Positions 17,519 to 27,092 are shown, counted from the stretch's first letter. The stretch: 64,000 nt of DNA from Halobacteriovorax sp. GB3 (GCF_028649655.1 NZ_JAQSLN010000002.1:124001-188000); one strand, 5' to 3'. The notes: a model not told the origin generated them from the sequence alone. Translations and numbers: made by a program.

Positions 17519-18706
17519 TTGACTCAGTTTGAGAAATGGAATTATCGTTTAACATATGCTTCATTATTCGTTCTTGCTGCGGGAATTTTTACCTCAGTAA
17601 GTTTCTCTGCTTTAAGCCATATTTTTATTATTATTCCTGGCTTTTATTTTGCGATTAAGTTTTATAAGGAAAAACCTTTTAAGCTTCCTCGTTCATTTTG
17701 GTTTTTAGGTGCTATGTGCATTGCAATTGTAGCTTCTGTTTTGATGAATACGGACTCTATTGAAAGGCCTTTTAAAAATATCTCTAAGATAAAATACTTT
17801 CTTTTACCTATGCTAGGTGTATTTGCCTATTTCTATACATTTAAAAATTGGATGACAGCTAAGAGAGAAAAAGTTCTTTTTAATACATTTTTACTAGCAA
17901 CGACTGTTGCAACAATTTCTGGGATCATTGGACTATATTCTGGTTTTAATCCAATTAAAATGAAAGATGCATGTCATGCGACAAGAGCATGTGGACTTTA
18001 TGGAATGTATATGACCTATGGTTATGGAATTAGTTTATTTATGGTTCTAATGACTGGAATTGTTCTTTATAAAGATAGATTTACGAAATATATAAATGTA
18101 AATTTAATCTATCTTGTCTGGGCCATTAACTTTATTGGTCTTATCCTAAGTTATGCTCGTGGGGCATGGATTGGTTTTCTTGTTGCGCTACCTTTTTTCT
18201 TTTTCAAGAAAAATAGAAAAATATTTATCAGTGTAATTGCCGGTGTTGTTCTTGTTTCTGGTCTTTCTTTCTTATCTCCTAAGGTTCGAGAGATGTTCTT
18301 TAAGAGAGAAGGCTCTAATACTCAAAGAATTGCTTTTTATAAGGCGGCAGTTGCTGCTTTTAGTGAAAAACCTGTTTTTGGTTTTGGGTATAGGAACTTT
18401 GAACCAAATGTTATTGAAATAAAAAAGCGCCATAATATCGAATGGCCAAATGTCGATGGTCATGCTCATAACAATTATTTGGAACATCTAGCTTCTACAG
18501 GAAGTGTCGGAGTTGTTGTAATGTTGCTCTTTCTTAGCTTCTGGCTTTTTGAGGCGTACCTTACAAGCGTATTGATCTTTCCTTTCGTTATAAGTTTTTT
18601 AACTTCAGGAATGGTTCAATATACTTTTGGTGATGGAGAGAACTTATTTCTAATTATGGGACTTTGGGCCCTAGGTGTTGTTGGAGTGAAGCTAAGAGAA
18701 TCTTAG
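17519..18706 (+). CDS. O-antigen polymerase/ligase family membrane protein (Wzy_C)
   Basis: Encodes 395 aa from a TTG start with GAGGGAG just upstream. It has about ten membrane helices, with a large loop near residues 260-325 that carries the Wzy_C-type signature (GFGYRNFEP followed by HAHNNYLEHLASTGSVG). Proteins of this fold either polymerise Und-PP repeat units (Wzy) or ligate glycans to lipid A core (WaaL). Sequence alone does not separate the two. It ends inside a palindrome shared with the convergent dehydratase gene. Confidence 0.85.
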   Translation: MTQFEKWNYRLTYASLFVLAAGIFTSVSFSALSHIFIIIPGFYFAIKFYKEKPFKLPRSFWFLGAMCIAIVASVLMNTDSIERPFKNISKIKYFLLPMLGVFAYFYTFKNWMTAKREKVLFNTFLLATTVATISGIIGLYSGFNPIKMKDACHATRACGLYGMYMTYGYGISLFMVLMTGIVLYKDRFTKYINVNLIYLVWAINFIGLILSYARGAWIGFLVALPFFFFKKNRKIFISVIAGVVLVSGLSFLSPKVREMFFKREGSNTQRIAFYKAAVAAFSEKPVFGFGYRNFEPNVIEIKKRHNIEWPNVDGHAHNNYLEHLASTGSVGVVVMLLFLSFWLFEAYLTSVLIFPFVISFLTSGMVQYTFGDGENLFLIMGLWALGVVGVKLRES

Positions 18707-18714
18707 CCTCACTC
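18684..18714. terminator. Near-perfect palindrome between convergent stops
   Basis: The arms GAGTGA-a-GCTAAGA (18684-18697) and TCTTAGC-c-TCACTC (18701-18714) form a 14-position stem with one mismatch and a GAA loop. It covers the stop codons of the ligase-like gene (TAG, 18704-18706) and the minus-strand dehydratase gene (18709-18711). There is no T run on either strand, so it may act as a shared 3' mRNA stabiliser or a non-canonical terminator. Confidence 0.65.
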
Positions 18715-20532
18715 AAATGTATATTCTGAAACGACTTCTTTAATTTTATTCTTAATGTCTGGAACAGAGAGAGAGTGTGATGAATTGAGAAGATTGAAAA
18801 TCTTATCAATTGTTTCGTCAGAAGGTTTTCTCGCTATTGCTGCCCTTACTCTAGGATGCTTTGTTTGAATTGTTGATTCTTTATCAGCTAGAAGTTCTTC
18901 ATAAAGTTTTTCTCCAGGTCTAAGTCCCGTATATTCAATTTTAATATCTTTATCGACCTCTAGTCCTGAGAGTTTGATTAGGTTTTTTGCCAAATCTACG
19001 ATTTTTACAGGGGAGCCCATATCCAGAACAAAAATATCTCCATCCTCTGACATTGAGTTCGTCTGTAAAACTAACTGGCATGCTTCAGGGATTGTCATAA
19101 AATAGCGTGTTATTTCAGGGTGAGTGACAGTAATTGGCCCACCATTTTTAATTTGTTCTTTAAAGAGAGGGACAACGCTTCCATTACTTCCTAAAACATT
19201 TCCAAAGCGAACACATTTATACCTAGTAGTGGAACTTAGGTTTTTATATTGGCAAAAAATTTCTGCCATTCTCTTTGTCGCACCCATAACATTTGTCGGA
19301 TTTACCGCTTTGTCTGTTGAGATAAGAACAAAATTAGGTACGCCATATTTCTCTGCAGCGTTGGCCATATTAATTGTTCCTTGAACATTCGTTTGAATGG
19401 CCTCTACAGGATAAGCTTCCATAATAGGAACATGTTTATAGGCTGCTGCATGATATATAATTTCAGGTTTATATGTTTCAATCGTTAAATTAACTTTTTC
19501 AATATTCCGAACATCGCCAATGACTGGTATGAGATCAACACCTGGAAACTCTGATTTTAACTTCTTTTCAATCGAATAGAGAAAGAACTCACTTGAGTCT
19601 AAAATAACTAGTCTCTTAGGTTTTAGAGAGAGAATCTGACGGCAAAGCTCCGATCCTATCGATCCTCCAGCTCCCGTAACGAGAATCGTTTTATCTTTGT
19701 GTTGAGAAATAATATTTTCGTGAGAGATATTAATGAGGGCTCTTTCTAGTAGATCTTCTGGAGTTACATTTCTAAGAAGGCTTATACTTACTTTGTCACT
19801 CAAGAGTTCATCTGTACCTGGTAGGGTTTTTATTTCCAAGTTAGCTTCTTCGCAAATTTTCAAAATTCTTCTTTTTTCACTCGAACTGGCAGATGGAATA
19901 GCAATGATGGCCATCTTGATATTTGAATTTTTAATAAAATTTGGAATGTCATGTGTTGAACCTAAAATTGAAATTCCATGAATTGTTCTTGAAATATATT
20001 TAATATTATCGTCAAAGATTCCTGCAATTTGATATTGAGAGCCTTTTGGTGATCCTATAAGTTCTCTAAGGATTTGCTCACCAGCTTGTCCTGCTCCAAT
20101 TAGAATGGCAGGAGTTGTTTCTCTTTTATTGTAGTAAGAAAACTTTAATCTGAAGAATAATCTAGCACCAACCAATATATTGAGATCAATCAGTAGATTG
20201 AATGTAACTTTCAATAGTTCTTTTTGGTCGAAAAATAATCCCGAACCAATGTAAAGTAGAACGTTAACGAGAGTTAGTGCCTTGAGAAGTGTTGTAAAGT
20301 CACGAATTGAAAAGAACTTCCAGATACTTCTATGAACAGAGAAAAACATCAAAATTAATATTTTGATTAATGGGAAGATAAAAAGAGTCGTTTTACTCGG
20401 AAGCTCTTGGTTGAGATAAAATTGCGTAATGAATAGTGCGATAAAAAGAAGGAAGTAGTCGAGAATAATTCCAACTTTTTGACGCTTGTCCAAAAGGACG
20501 AATGGCTTAGAAATCCAATTAAATATACTCAT
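18709..20532 (-). CDS. Membrane nucleotide-sugar 4,6-dehydratase (PglF/WbpM/CapD type)
   Basis: Encodes 607 aa. Four N-terminal membrane helices (residues about 20-130) are followed by a nucleotide-binding region (LIGAGQAGEQI) and a catalytic SDR domain with TGAGGSIGSELCRQ near residue 290, STDKAV and MGATK. In that motif Met replaces the usual catalytic Tyr, as is normal in this family. It should convert UDP-GlcNAc to a UDP-4-keto-6-deoxy sugar, the entry to bacillosamine, QuiNAc, FucNAc and related sugars. It is transcribed leftward and is separated from the upstream minus-strand gene by 124 bases that contain a duplicated promoter-like element. Confidence 0.93.
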   Translation of the reverse strand: MSIFNWISKPFVLLDKRQKVGIILDYFLLFIALFITQFYLNQELPSKTTLFIFPLIKILILMFFSVHRSIWKFFSIRDFTTLLKALTLVNVLLYIGSGLFFDQKELLKVTFNLLIDLNILVGARLFFRLKFSYYNKRETTPAILIGAGQAGEQILRELIGSPKGSQYQIAGIFDDNIKYISRTIHGISILGSTHDIPNFIKNSNIKMAIIAIPSASSSEKRRILKICEEANLEIKTLPGTDELLSDKVSISLLRNVTPEDLLERALINISHENIISQHKDKTILVTGAGGSIGSELCRQILSLKPKRLVILDSSEFFLYSIEKKLKSEFPGVDLIPVIGDVRNIEKVNLTIETYKPEIIYHAAAYKHVPIMEAYPVEAIQTNVQGTINMANAAEKYGVPNFVLISTDKAVNPTNVMGATKRMAEIFCQYKNLSSTTRYKCVRFGNVLGSNGSVVPLFKEQIKNGGPITVTHPEITRYFMTIPEACQLVLQTNSMSEDGDIFVLDMGSPVKIVDLAKNLIKLSGLEVDKDIKIEYTGLRPGEKLYEELLADKESTIQTKHPRVRAAIARKPSDETIDKIFNLLNSSHSLSVPDIKNKIKEVVSEYTFE

Positions 20533-20550
20533 CTAATAACCCTAAATTTT

Positions 20551-20620
20551 GACTGAATTAAACAATTTATTTTGCCACAGAAAAATCACAATGATAAATC
20601 ATAATCTCAAGATAATTTCA
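20551..20620. repeat. Copy A of a ~70-bp duplicated element, candidate bidirectional promoter
   Basis: It aligns without gaps to 27204-27273 with 58 of 70 identical positions by hand. On the minus strand TTGTGA (20586-20591) and TAAATT (20564-20569) are 16 bases apart and point towards the dehydratase gene at 20532. On the plus strand TTGCCA and TAAATC are 17 bases apart. Apart from this element, nothing else is seen in the 124-base gap. Confidence 0.65.
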
Positions 20621-20656
20621 CATAAATCCTTTCGGCGTGTACTCAAGGTCTGTTCT

Positions 20657-22321
20657 TTAATAAGTAAGAATAGTCCATATCTCATCCTTAAAAGCAATAG
20701 GGCCTTTCAGTTCGATTTTGTTCTTTTCTAAGAATTTATTATCAATAATTACAAATTTGGAATTGAGGTCTTTGGCAAGCTCGATGATCTTATTTTCATA
20801 ATTCTTTTGAGGGTGATTATAGATCGACTTGAAACGGTATAAGAAATTATAGTATTTCTTTGTTTTATTGGTCATTCCGATAAAGAGGGTTCTTTCTAGA
20901 TCTCCCATTATCGCTATTTGATTGGTTTCGATTTCAAAGATTGAGTCAAAAAGAGTGTATGCCCCTCTTCTAGGCATGACAAAAATAGACGCAGCAGGTT
21001 GCCTTTTCGCAAAATCAATCACATTTTTCATATTTTCAAATTCAATTGATTCGGCAGTTACTAAGTTCTTATTTGTATAATGAGGAGCAATGTTTTTTAT
21101 TAATTGACCGGCACTAGTAAAAGTATAGTGATTGAAAGCTATAACAAAAATAATTGTCGCTGAAGCGTACTTCAAAAGTCCTTTTGCTTGAGTTATTTGC
21201 AATGAAAAACGATCGTAGACCCATAGGGCACATATACAAGAGAATGAGAAATAACCAAAGTAATAACTTCTCCAAGGCCAAATCATTCTAATGAAGTCGT
21301 TGAAGTTGGCCATATATTGAGTTGCTATAGACTCGGCAATGACAGCAAGAGAAAAAGTTAGGAAGAAAATGGCGATGTTTCTGAAACTTGTTCTTCTTCT
21401 GAAATGAAAGTCAAAAATCATAAAAATAGATACAATCAAATAGAAATAGGTGTTTTGAACATATTCCAAAAAGCGATTATATGTCAGTTTGTGATTGTTA
21501 TATACTAATTCAGTGATCTCTTTAGGAGGTGGACCAATTAGGCCATGAGGTTTCTCTTTTGTTAAGAAGAAGACTAAAAAGCTTAACGATAAGAACGTAA
21601 AAAACAAGAGAACTCTTTTGTGCTCGCTTTTAGAGAGAATATTTCTAATGTTAAAAGACTCTTTTATTATGATTAAAACTAAGCCTGCAAAGAGCATGGC
21701 CGGTACATAATAAGCGACGCTTGCTGGATAAAAAGTTGAAGCAAGAGCAAAGAGTGTAAAAAAAGCAATTAATGAAACTTTTGAATCTCGTACCGTCTTA
21801 GAAGAAAAATCTTCAATAATTTTTAAAAATAGAAGGAAGATAATTGGGAAAAAAGAGAAACCCCACATCTTAGGGCAAAAAGTCTGATAGCGCATCCAAT
21901 TGAAATAGGGACTTTGAGTTGTGAAGATGAGAAGTGTCCCTGCTAATAATAGACTATTACTTAGTATGAATGCTCCGAGCGTAATTGACATCAATGCTAA
22001 AAAGAAAATAGATGTCGCAAATATTTTACTCCCTTGATAGCTTGAGATATTGAGCTTTTTTGAAAGGCCGATAATGAATTCAAAAAAGTTCTTCTCAGTC
22101 ATTGGGCGAAGTCCATTTCTTGCGACTTGGAATTCTCCTAGAACTTCCTCATTATTACTCTTTTGAATCATTGATTGATGGTTGAGCATCAAAACGCCAT
22201 CACTTGTTGCATATTGGTATTTTTTGCTATTTAAAAAGTGATGTGATCTAAGAATTGTTGTAGCGAAGAGAGAAAGTATCAATAAGGCGAAAAATATAGA
22301 AAGATTTTGTAGTTTAATCAT
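20657..22321 (-). CDS. Polytopic membrane protein, GT-C-like, paralogue of 55740-57398
   Basis: Encodes 554 aa with about eleven membrane helices and a soluble C-terminal domain of about 130 residues. Motifs shared with the 552-aa protein at 55740-57398 are ATSDxVLML (first external loop), YFNWxRYxT, PKMxGFxFFP, ITELVY-like and MPRRxxY followed by LERTxFxG. An acidic residue in the first periplasmic loop and a C-terminal soluble domain are typical of GT-C glycosyltransferases that use polyprenyl-phosphate sugars. The family was not named by eye, so a periplasmic glycosyltransferase is inference. Confidence 0.7.
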   Translation of the reverse strand: MIKLQNLSIFFALLILSLFATTILRSHHFLNSKKYQYATSDGVLMLNHQSMIQKSNNEEVLGEFQVARNGLRPMTEKNFFEFIIGLSKKLNISSYQGSKIFATSIFFLALMSITLGAFILSNSLLLAGTLLIFTTQSPYFNWMRYQTFCPKMWGFSFFPIIFLLFLKIIEDFSSKTVRDSKVSLIAFFTLFALASTFYPASVAYYVPAMLFAGLVLIIIKESFNIRNILSKSEHKRVLLFFTFLSLSFLVFFLTKEKPHGLIGPPPKEITELVYNNHKLTYNRFLEYVQNTYFYLIVSIFMIFDFHFRRRTSFRNIAIFFLTFSLAVIAESIATQYMANFNDFIRMIWPWRSYYFGYFSFSCICALWVYDRFSLQITQAKGLLKYASATIIFVIAFNHYTFTSAGQLIKNIAPHYTNKNLVTAESIEFENMKNVIDFAKRQPAASIFVMPRRGAYTLFDSIFEIETNQIAIMGDLERTLFIGMTNKTKKYYNFLYRFKSIYNHPQKNYENKIIELAKDLNSKFVIIDNKFLEKNKIELKGPIAFKDEIWTILTY

Positions 22322-22339
22322 TATTTGACTTTGATGTGG

Positions 22340-22369
22340 TTGTCATAATTATTGTTTAGATACTAGAAT
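22340..22369 (+). promoter_or_regulatory. Candidate promoter for the radical-SAM operon
   Basis: TTGTCA (22340-22345) and TAGAAT (22364-22369) are separated by 18 bases, within the 89-base gap between divergent genes. A purine-rich GGAG lies upstream of the ATG at 22411. Confidence 0.4.
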
Positions 22370-22410
22370 ATCATTTTTATTATGAAAAGATTTAATGGAG
22401 TTAGAGGATT

Positions 22411-23946
22411 ATGTCTGATACTAGAGTTGCCGTCGTTGTTCCCTGTGTTGTGGTGCATAATTTAGACCCTCACACTGGGATTCCATTTATGCCCCATATG
22501 GCCGCATATTTTGCACGATCTCTAAAAGACGCCGGATGCTCTGTTAATGTGATTGATTGTTTTGGCGCTGATGCTGAAAATAAAAGAGTCAGTGGACAGT
22601 TTATGTTGATTGGACTTTCTGAAGAGGAAGTTGTCTCTAGGATTTCCAATGAAACTGAGGCTGTCTTTGTTTATTGTAGAACTGTTGAGGATCTCTATTC
22701 TACAGAATTGATCGTTAAAGAACTTAAAAGAGCTAGACCTGAATTAAAAGTGTGTCTTTTCGAAAATATTCAAACTGTGAACTCATTCTCTCTGAAGGAA
22801 ATTTCAACAGAGTTTATTGAAAAAGGTGTCGATCTAACGATTTTCGGAGAGCCTGAAAGTAGAACACCAGCGATTTTGAAAGGATTGAAAGATGGAGATC
22901 TTTCAACTGTGGCAGGAGTCGCTTTTAAGGGAAAAGACGATAAAGTCGTTTTTACAGAGAAGGCTGAGCTTGATACAGAACTTGATCGTATTTCATTTCC
23001 TTTGTGGGAAGAGTTTGATTTAGAAGGCTATTGGAGCTGTGGTTTTGCTCATGCACCAATCAAAAAAAATGTGAAGTTCCTACCTCTACTTACTTCTAGA
23101 GGTTGTCCATTTAGATGTACTTTTTGTATTTCTCCAACTTTAAACCCTGTATGGAGATCGAGAAGTGGTAAAGATGTCGCTGATGAAATGGAATATTTTT
23201 ATAAGAAAATGGGTATTACTGATTTCCATGTTTCTGATCTAGACCCTACCGTTAAAGAGAAGAGAACTCTCGAATTGTGCGACGAAATTATAAAAAAGAA
23301 TATTCCAGTTGTTTGGAAGCTCGCGCAGGGGACGAAAATTGAGACGATAAGAAAAGAGTCGACTCTTGATAAGATGAAAGAAGCAGGATGTGTCTTTATT
23401 TCATTTTCACCTGAAACAGGATCTAAAGACCTTTTGAAAATTATGAATAAGCCTTTTGATCATAAGCATGGTTTAAAAATGGTTAAGAAAATGAATGATA
23501 TTGGAATTAGAACTCAGGCGTGTTTTATTGCAGGGACTCCTGGAGAAACAGAAGTTGATAGAAAGCTTAGTATTTCTTACGTTAAAAAACTCGTCTCTTC
23601 TGGTGTCGATGAAATTGCCGTAACAATATTCACTCCTCTTCCAGGAGCAAAGTTATCTGATTCAATCACGGGTTACTCGCATTATTCAGAATTAACGCAT
23701 TCGCCAACATGGAGAGATGACTATAGTACAGTTAACTGGTTTCGATTGAGAATGTACTTAACTTTCTTCTTTTTTAAAGCATTTCGCCCAAAGAAAGTCA
23801 TTAGAGAGTTGATTGGTTTCGCTTCCAAAAACTTTGAAACAAAAATGGAAATGTCGTTTTATAAAATTTATAAAATTAGAATGATGTATTTTAAGTATCT
23901 CATTGGAAGAATCTTTTCTAAGTCTGAAAAGGAGGTGAGGTCATGA
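22411..23946 (+). CDS. B12-binding radical SAM protein
   Basis: Encodes 511 aa. The N-terminal 150 residues resemble a cobalamin-binding domain without an obvious DxHxxG. The radical-SAM [4Fe-4S] motif CxxxCxxC is at Cys232, Cys236 and Cys239 (RGCPFRCTFC). LSYVKKL and a long C-terminal helical region follow. Enzymes of this type perform methylations, rearrangements or ring chemistry on lipids or sugars. Its stop overlaps the next gene, a UbiA-type transferase, by 4 bases, which suggests a joint role in modifying a prenyl-linked or lipid substrate. The substrate is unknown. Confidence 0.88.
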   Translation: MSDTRVAVVVPCVVVHNLDPHTGIPFMPHMAAYFARSLKDAGCSVNVIDCFGADAENKRVSGQFMLIGLSEEEVVSRISNETEAVFVYCRTVEDLYSTELIVKELKRARPELKVCLFENIQTVNSFSLKEISTEFIEKGVDLTIFGEPESRTPAILKGLKDGDLSTVAGVAFKGKDDKVVFTEKAELDTELDRISFPLWEEFDLEGYWSCGFAHAPIKKNVKFLPLLTSRGCPFRCTFCISPTLNPVWRSRSGKDVADEMEYFYKKMGITDFHVSDLDPTVKEKRTLELCDEIIKKNIPVVWKLAQGTKIETIRKESTLDKMKEAGCVFISFSPETGSKDLLKIMNKPFDHKHGLKMVKKMNDIGIRTQACFIAGTPGETEVDRKLSISYVKKLVSSGVDEIAVTIFTPLPGAKLSDSITGYSHYSELTHSPTWRDDYSTVNWFRLRMYLTFFFFKAFRPKKVIRELIGFASKNFETKMEMSFYKIYKIRMMYFKYLIGRIFSKSEKEVRS

Positions 23947-24917
23947 ATAGTATTTCAAAGTATATTTCAATTGCTCGTCCAGATCATTGGGTAAAGCATA
24001 TATTTATTATCCCTGGGATTATTATCAGTTACTCTTTGTCCTCTGAGCATAGTCCAAATATGGTTTTGAATATCATTTTAGGATTTGCCGCTGCTTGTTG
24101 TATCGCCTCTGCTAACTATGTCATTAATGAGTGGCTTGATGCAGAGTTTGATAAATACCATCCTATCAAAAAAGATAGAACAGCCGTAACTGAACAGTTA
24201 AATAAAGTAATTGTTTACTCGGAGTACTTTTTACTTGGTATTGCTGGGATCTCGATTGCTTATTTTATCAATGAGTCATTCTTTTTTGCGACGATTGCAT
24301 TTTTCTTAATGGGTGTTTTATATAATGTAAGACCTTTTAGAACAAAAGAGAAAATGTTTCTAGATGTCCTGTCTGAGGCCATTAACAATCCTATTCGACT
24401 TATCTTAGGTTGGACTATGGTGACGTCAGCTTCTTTACCTCCACTAAGTCTTATTTTACTTTATTGGTTAGGTGGAGCGTTTTTAATGTCATTAAAGAGA
24501 TTCTCAGAATATGTGCATATAAAGAGCATTGACTCTGTTGAAAATCTTCATCGCTATAGAAAGTCGTTCCAAAGTTATACTGAAGAGATTTTGCTTTCAT
24601 CTTCTGTTCTTTATGCGATCTTTTCTTCATTTTTTATCGCAATCTTTCTTGCGAAGTATAAAGTAGAGTATATTTTACTACTTCCAGCTTTATCTTTGTT
24701 ATTTGCTTATTATTTTTATTTAGCAATGCAGAAGAATGCCATTACTCAAACTCCTGAGAAGTTGTTTCGAGATAAGATTCTTGTTATTCTCGTTATCATA
24801 ATTTCTATTTTGTTTGTGTTGTTATCATTTGTAGAAATTGAAATTATGGAATTTTTAATTCTTTCAAAAGAATTTAGTATTGGTGTATTGAAAGAATATA
24901 TTAAAAGGTTGTTCTAG
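23943..24917 (+). CDS. UbiA-family prenyltransferase (DPPR synthase-like)
   Basis: Encodes 324 aa with about nine membrane helices. The first Asp-rich motif is N62-EWL-D66-AEF-D70 (NxxxDxxxD) followed by HPIKKDR, as in decaprenyl-phosphate 5-phosphoribosyltransferase and related UbiA proteins. The second Asp-rich motif is less clear. A polyprenyl-phosphate phosphoribosyl-type reaction that supplies a lipid-linked pentose fits the polysaccharide setting, but the substrate is inference. It overlaps the radical-SAM gene by 4 bases and touches the methyltransferase gene downstream (TAGTG). Confidence 0.8.
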   Translation: MNSISKYISIARPDHWVKHIFIIPGIIISYSLSSEHSPNMVLNIILGFAAACCIASANYVINEWLDAEFDKYHPIKKDRTAVTEQLNKVIVYSEYFLLGIAGISIAYFINESFFFATIAFFLMGVLYNVRPFRTKEKMFLDVLSEAINNPIRLILGWTMVTSASLPPLSLILLYWLGGAFLMSLKRFSEYVHIKSIDSVENLHRYRKSFQSYTEEILLSSSVLYAIFSSFFIAIFLAKYKVEYILLLPALSLLFAYYFYLAMQKNAITQTPEKLFRDKILVILVIIISILFVLLSFVEIEIMEFLILSKEFSIGVLKEYIKRLF

Positions 24918-25684
24918 TGACTAAAAAAGACTCTAAAAGATTTACCGTTGCCTCCTCTGAGTATACGAAGGATTTCTATAATAATTTGATGACAGGGGAA
25001 GAAAAGAGAAGTTTTCTTGGAAAAGATGCGCGATATAATCCAATCAACCTAATGAATAGAGAGATCGTTAGAAGCAACTTTTTAAAAGAAATAACTCCAT
25101 TACTCAATAAAGAAGACAAGGTTCTCGATTTCGGATGTGGTCCTGGGACATTTACATTTCTAGCATCTAAGCATTGTAAAGAAATTAAAGCTGTTGATAT
25201 TTCTAGCGGCTTTATAAAAGAAGCCAAGCATTTTCAATCAGAACTTGAAATAGACAATATCGACTTCTCCCTTGTTGAACCGAATGTTCTTCCTTTTGAA
25301 GATGAGTCTTTTGATGCCGTCTTATTAATGGATGTAATTCATCACCTAGAAGATATAGAAGCTGGTCTTAAAGAAGTTCTAAGAGTTCTTAAAAAAGATG
25401 GAAAAATTCTTGTTTTTGAACCAAATAAATTAAACCCTCTTATTTATCTCGTGCATCTGTTGGACAAGACAGAGTGGGGACTTCTTCAGTTAGGTACCCC
25501 TGCGAAGTATAGATCTATCATGAAAGGGAAAGCTGAAATTGCTCACATTAGATTCAATGGTATTGTTATTGGCCCGGATAGCTTAGTCTTTAATCTCATT
25601 TCTAAGTTTTTGAATTTGAAAATCCTTAGTCCATTAATTGGCTGGTTAAATCCTAAAATCTTTGTCTATGCAAGAAAGCAATAA
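24917..25684 (+). CDS. Class I SAM-dependent methyltransferase
   Basis: Encodes 255 aa with a GTG start overlapping the previous stop (TAGTG). Motif I is VLDFGCGPGTFT (about residues 66-77), with VDIS (motif II), PFEDESFDAVLLMDVIHHL (post-motif region) and VLRVLKKDGKILVFEPN. It has a Methyltransf_11/25 fold and is soluble. It lies between two UbiA-type genes, and the following gene starts inside its 3' end. The substrate is probably a glycan or prenyl-linked intermediate, but cannot be read from sequence. Confidence 0.85.
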   Translation: MTKKDSKRFTVASSEYTKDFYNNLMTGEEKRSFLGKDARYNPINLMNREIVRSNFLKEITPLLNKEDKVLDFGCGPGTFTFLASKHCKEIKAVDISSGFIKEAKHFQSELEIDNIDFSLVEPNVLPFEDESFDAVLLMDVIHHLEDIEAGLKEVLRVLKKDGKILVFEPNKLNPLIYLVHLLDKTEWGLLQLGTPAKYRSIMKGKAEIAHIRFNGIVIGPDSLVFNLISKFLNLKILSPLIGWLNPKIFVYARKQ

Positions 25685-27092
25685 GCAGAAAGATAATTGG
25701 CAAAGACCTCTTTGTGTTGACTTAGATGGAACACTATTAAAGACTGATATATTTCATGAGTCTTTAATCCAATATATCTGTTCTAATCTTTTAAATCTTT
25801 TTAGATTTCTTTTTTTGCTTGTCCGTTATAGGAAAAAATCAATTATAAAGAACATCGTTGCAAAAGAAAGCAATATTTCTTTAAGAAATATTCCTGTAAA
25901 TAAAGACGTATTAAATTTTTGTATGTCAGAGTTTAGAAGTGGGCGAAAAGTTGTTATAGCCTCTGGTTGTAGTGAGTACATAGTTAATCGTCTATATTCA
26001 AAATTTGATTTTTGCTCCGAAATATATACTTCAAGTGATCAGTTGAATCTTATTGGTGAAAATAAAGCACACAAGCTAGTTGAATTATACGGTGAAAAAG
26101 GCTTTGACTATATTGGAGATTCTAAAAGCGATCTTGCCGTATGGGATAAAGCTTTTAAAAGTTATCTCGTTGGGCAGGAGAAAAAGTTTCCAAAAGTTCA
26201 ATATGAAAAAGTATTTGAAAAGCCTAAAAGTAGTCTAAAAACGTTATTCTATACGATTAGACTGAATCGTTTAGTTAAGAGTTTATCTGTTTTTGCTCCC
26301 ATTTTTCTTTTTAATACACCTGAGTCTTTGGTGAAAAGTAATTTCTTATCGTTAGTCATTGCTTCATTATTACTTTCATTATTATCTATTTCTCTTTATC
26401 TCATAAATGACTTATTTGATTTAGAGTTTGATAGAAGGCATCTCTTAAGAAGAGCAAGACCTGTCGCTGCAGGAAAAATTTCGATTGCTAAAACAGTGAT
26501 ATCCTCTCTCGGACTAAGTCTCTTCAGTATTGCATCGGTCTTTCTTTATTTTAAGTTAGATGTGGCACTAGCGTTTCTTATCTTTTTTATTGTTGGCTTC
26601 CTTTATTCTTATAAGCTTAAGTACTTGGCCATTGTCGATATTGCTTCAAAAGCATTCTTAAACCTTTCGAGATTTTATATTGGATGCTTGATTTTAGGTC
26701 TTTCTCTTAACTTCGAGGTCTGTCTCTTTATCTTGTTATTTATTGCTTCATTCTCTTGCTTAGATACTTACCGAATCTTGGCACAGAACTTAGCTGTTAA
26801 CGGGACTTTAGATAATATTAAAAATCCATATGGTTTGAATGACTTGTTCTTTTTGAAATCGTTCTCTGTATCATTGTTAACATTCTCAATGATTTCTCTT
26901 CTAAATGTTCAAATTGTGAATAAATGGAGTGGAGCTTTTCTTCTAATACTTTCACTCTATCTATTTAAGGGGATTTTGAACGGAAAGATGAAATCCTATC
27001 CTCTTTACTACATCATCAATCAACGTATTCTACAGTCTGCAGTTGTTGGGTTTGTTATCTTTTTTATCATTAAGCAATATGTCATCGCTTAG
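25668..27092 (+). CDS. HAD phosphatase-UbiA prenyltransferase fusion
   Basis: Encodes 474 aa from the ATG at 25668; an upstream TTG at 25662 adds two residues. The N-terminal HAD domain (about residues 10-195) has motif I VDLDGTLLKTD and the acidic motif GDSKSDLAVWD. The C-terminal UbiA domain (about 200-474) has eight or nine membrane helices and the NxxxDxxxD motif N247-DLF-D-LEF-D followed by RRARPVAAG. The fusion of phosphatase and phosphoribosyl-type prenyltransferase fits making a lipid-P-pentose and removing its 5-phosphate. It sits beside a stand-alone UbiA gene. Confidence 0.85.
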   Translation: MQESNKQKDNWQRPLCVDLDGTLLKTDIFHESLIQYICSNLLNLFRFLFLLVRYRKKSIIKNIVAKESNISLRNIPVNKDVLNFCMSEFRSGRKVVIASGCSEYIVNRLYSKFDFCSEIYTSSDQLNLIGENKAHKLVELYGEKGFDYIGDSKSDLAVWDKAFKSYLVGQEKKFPKVQYEKVFEKPKSSLKTLFYTIRLNRLVKSLSVFAPIFLFNTPESLVKSNFLSLVIASLLLSLLSISLYLINDLFDLEFDRRHLLRRARPVAAGKISIAKTVISSLGLSLFSIASVFLYFKLDVALAFLIFFIVGFLYSYKLKYLAIVDIASKAFLNLSRFYIGCLILGLSLNFEVCLFILLFIASFSCLDTYRILAQNLAVNGTLDNIKNPYGLNDLFFLKSFSVSLLTFSMISLLNVQIVNKWSGAFLLILSLYLFKGILNGKMKSYPLYYIINQRILQSAVVGFVIFFIIKQYVIA

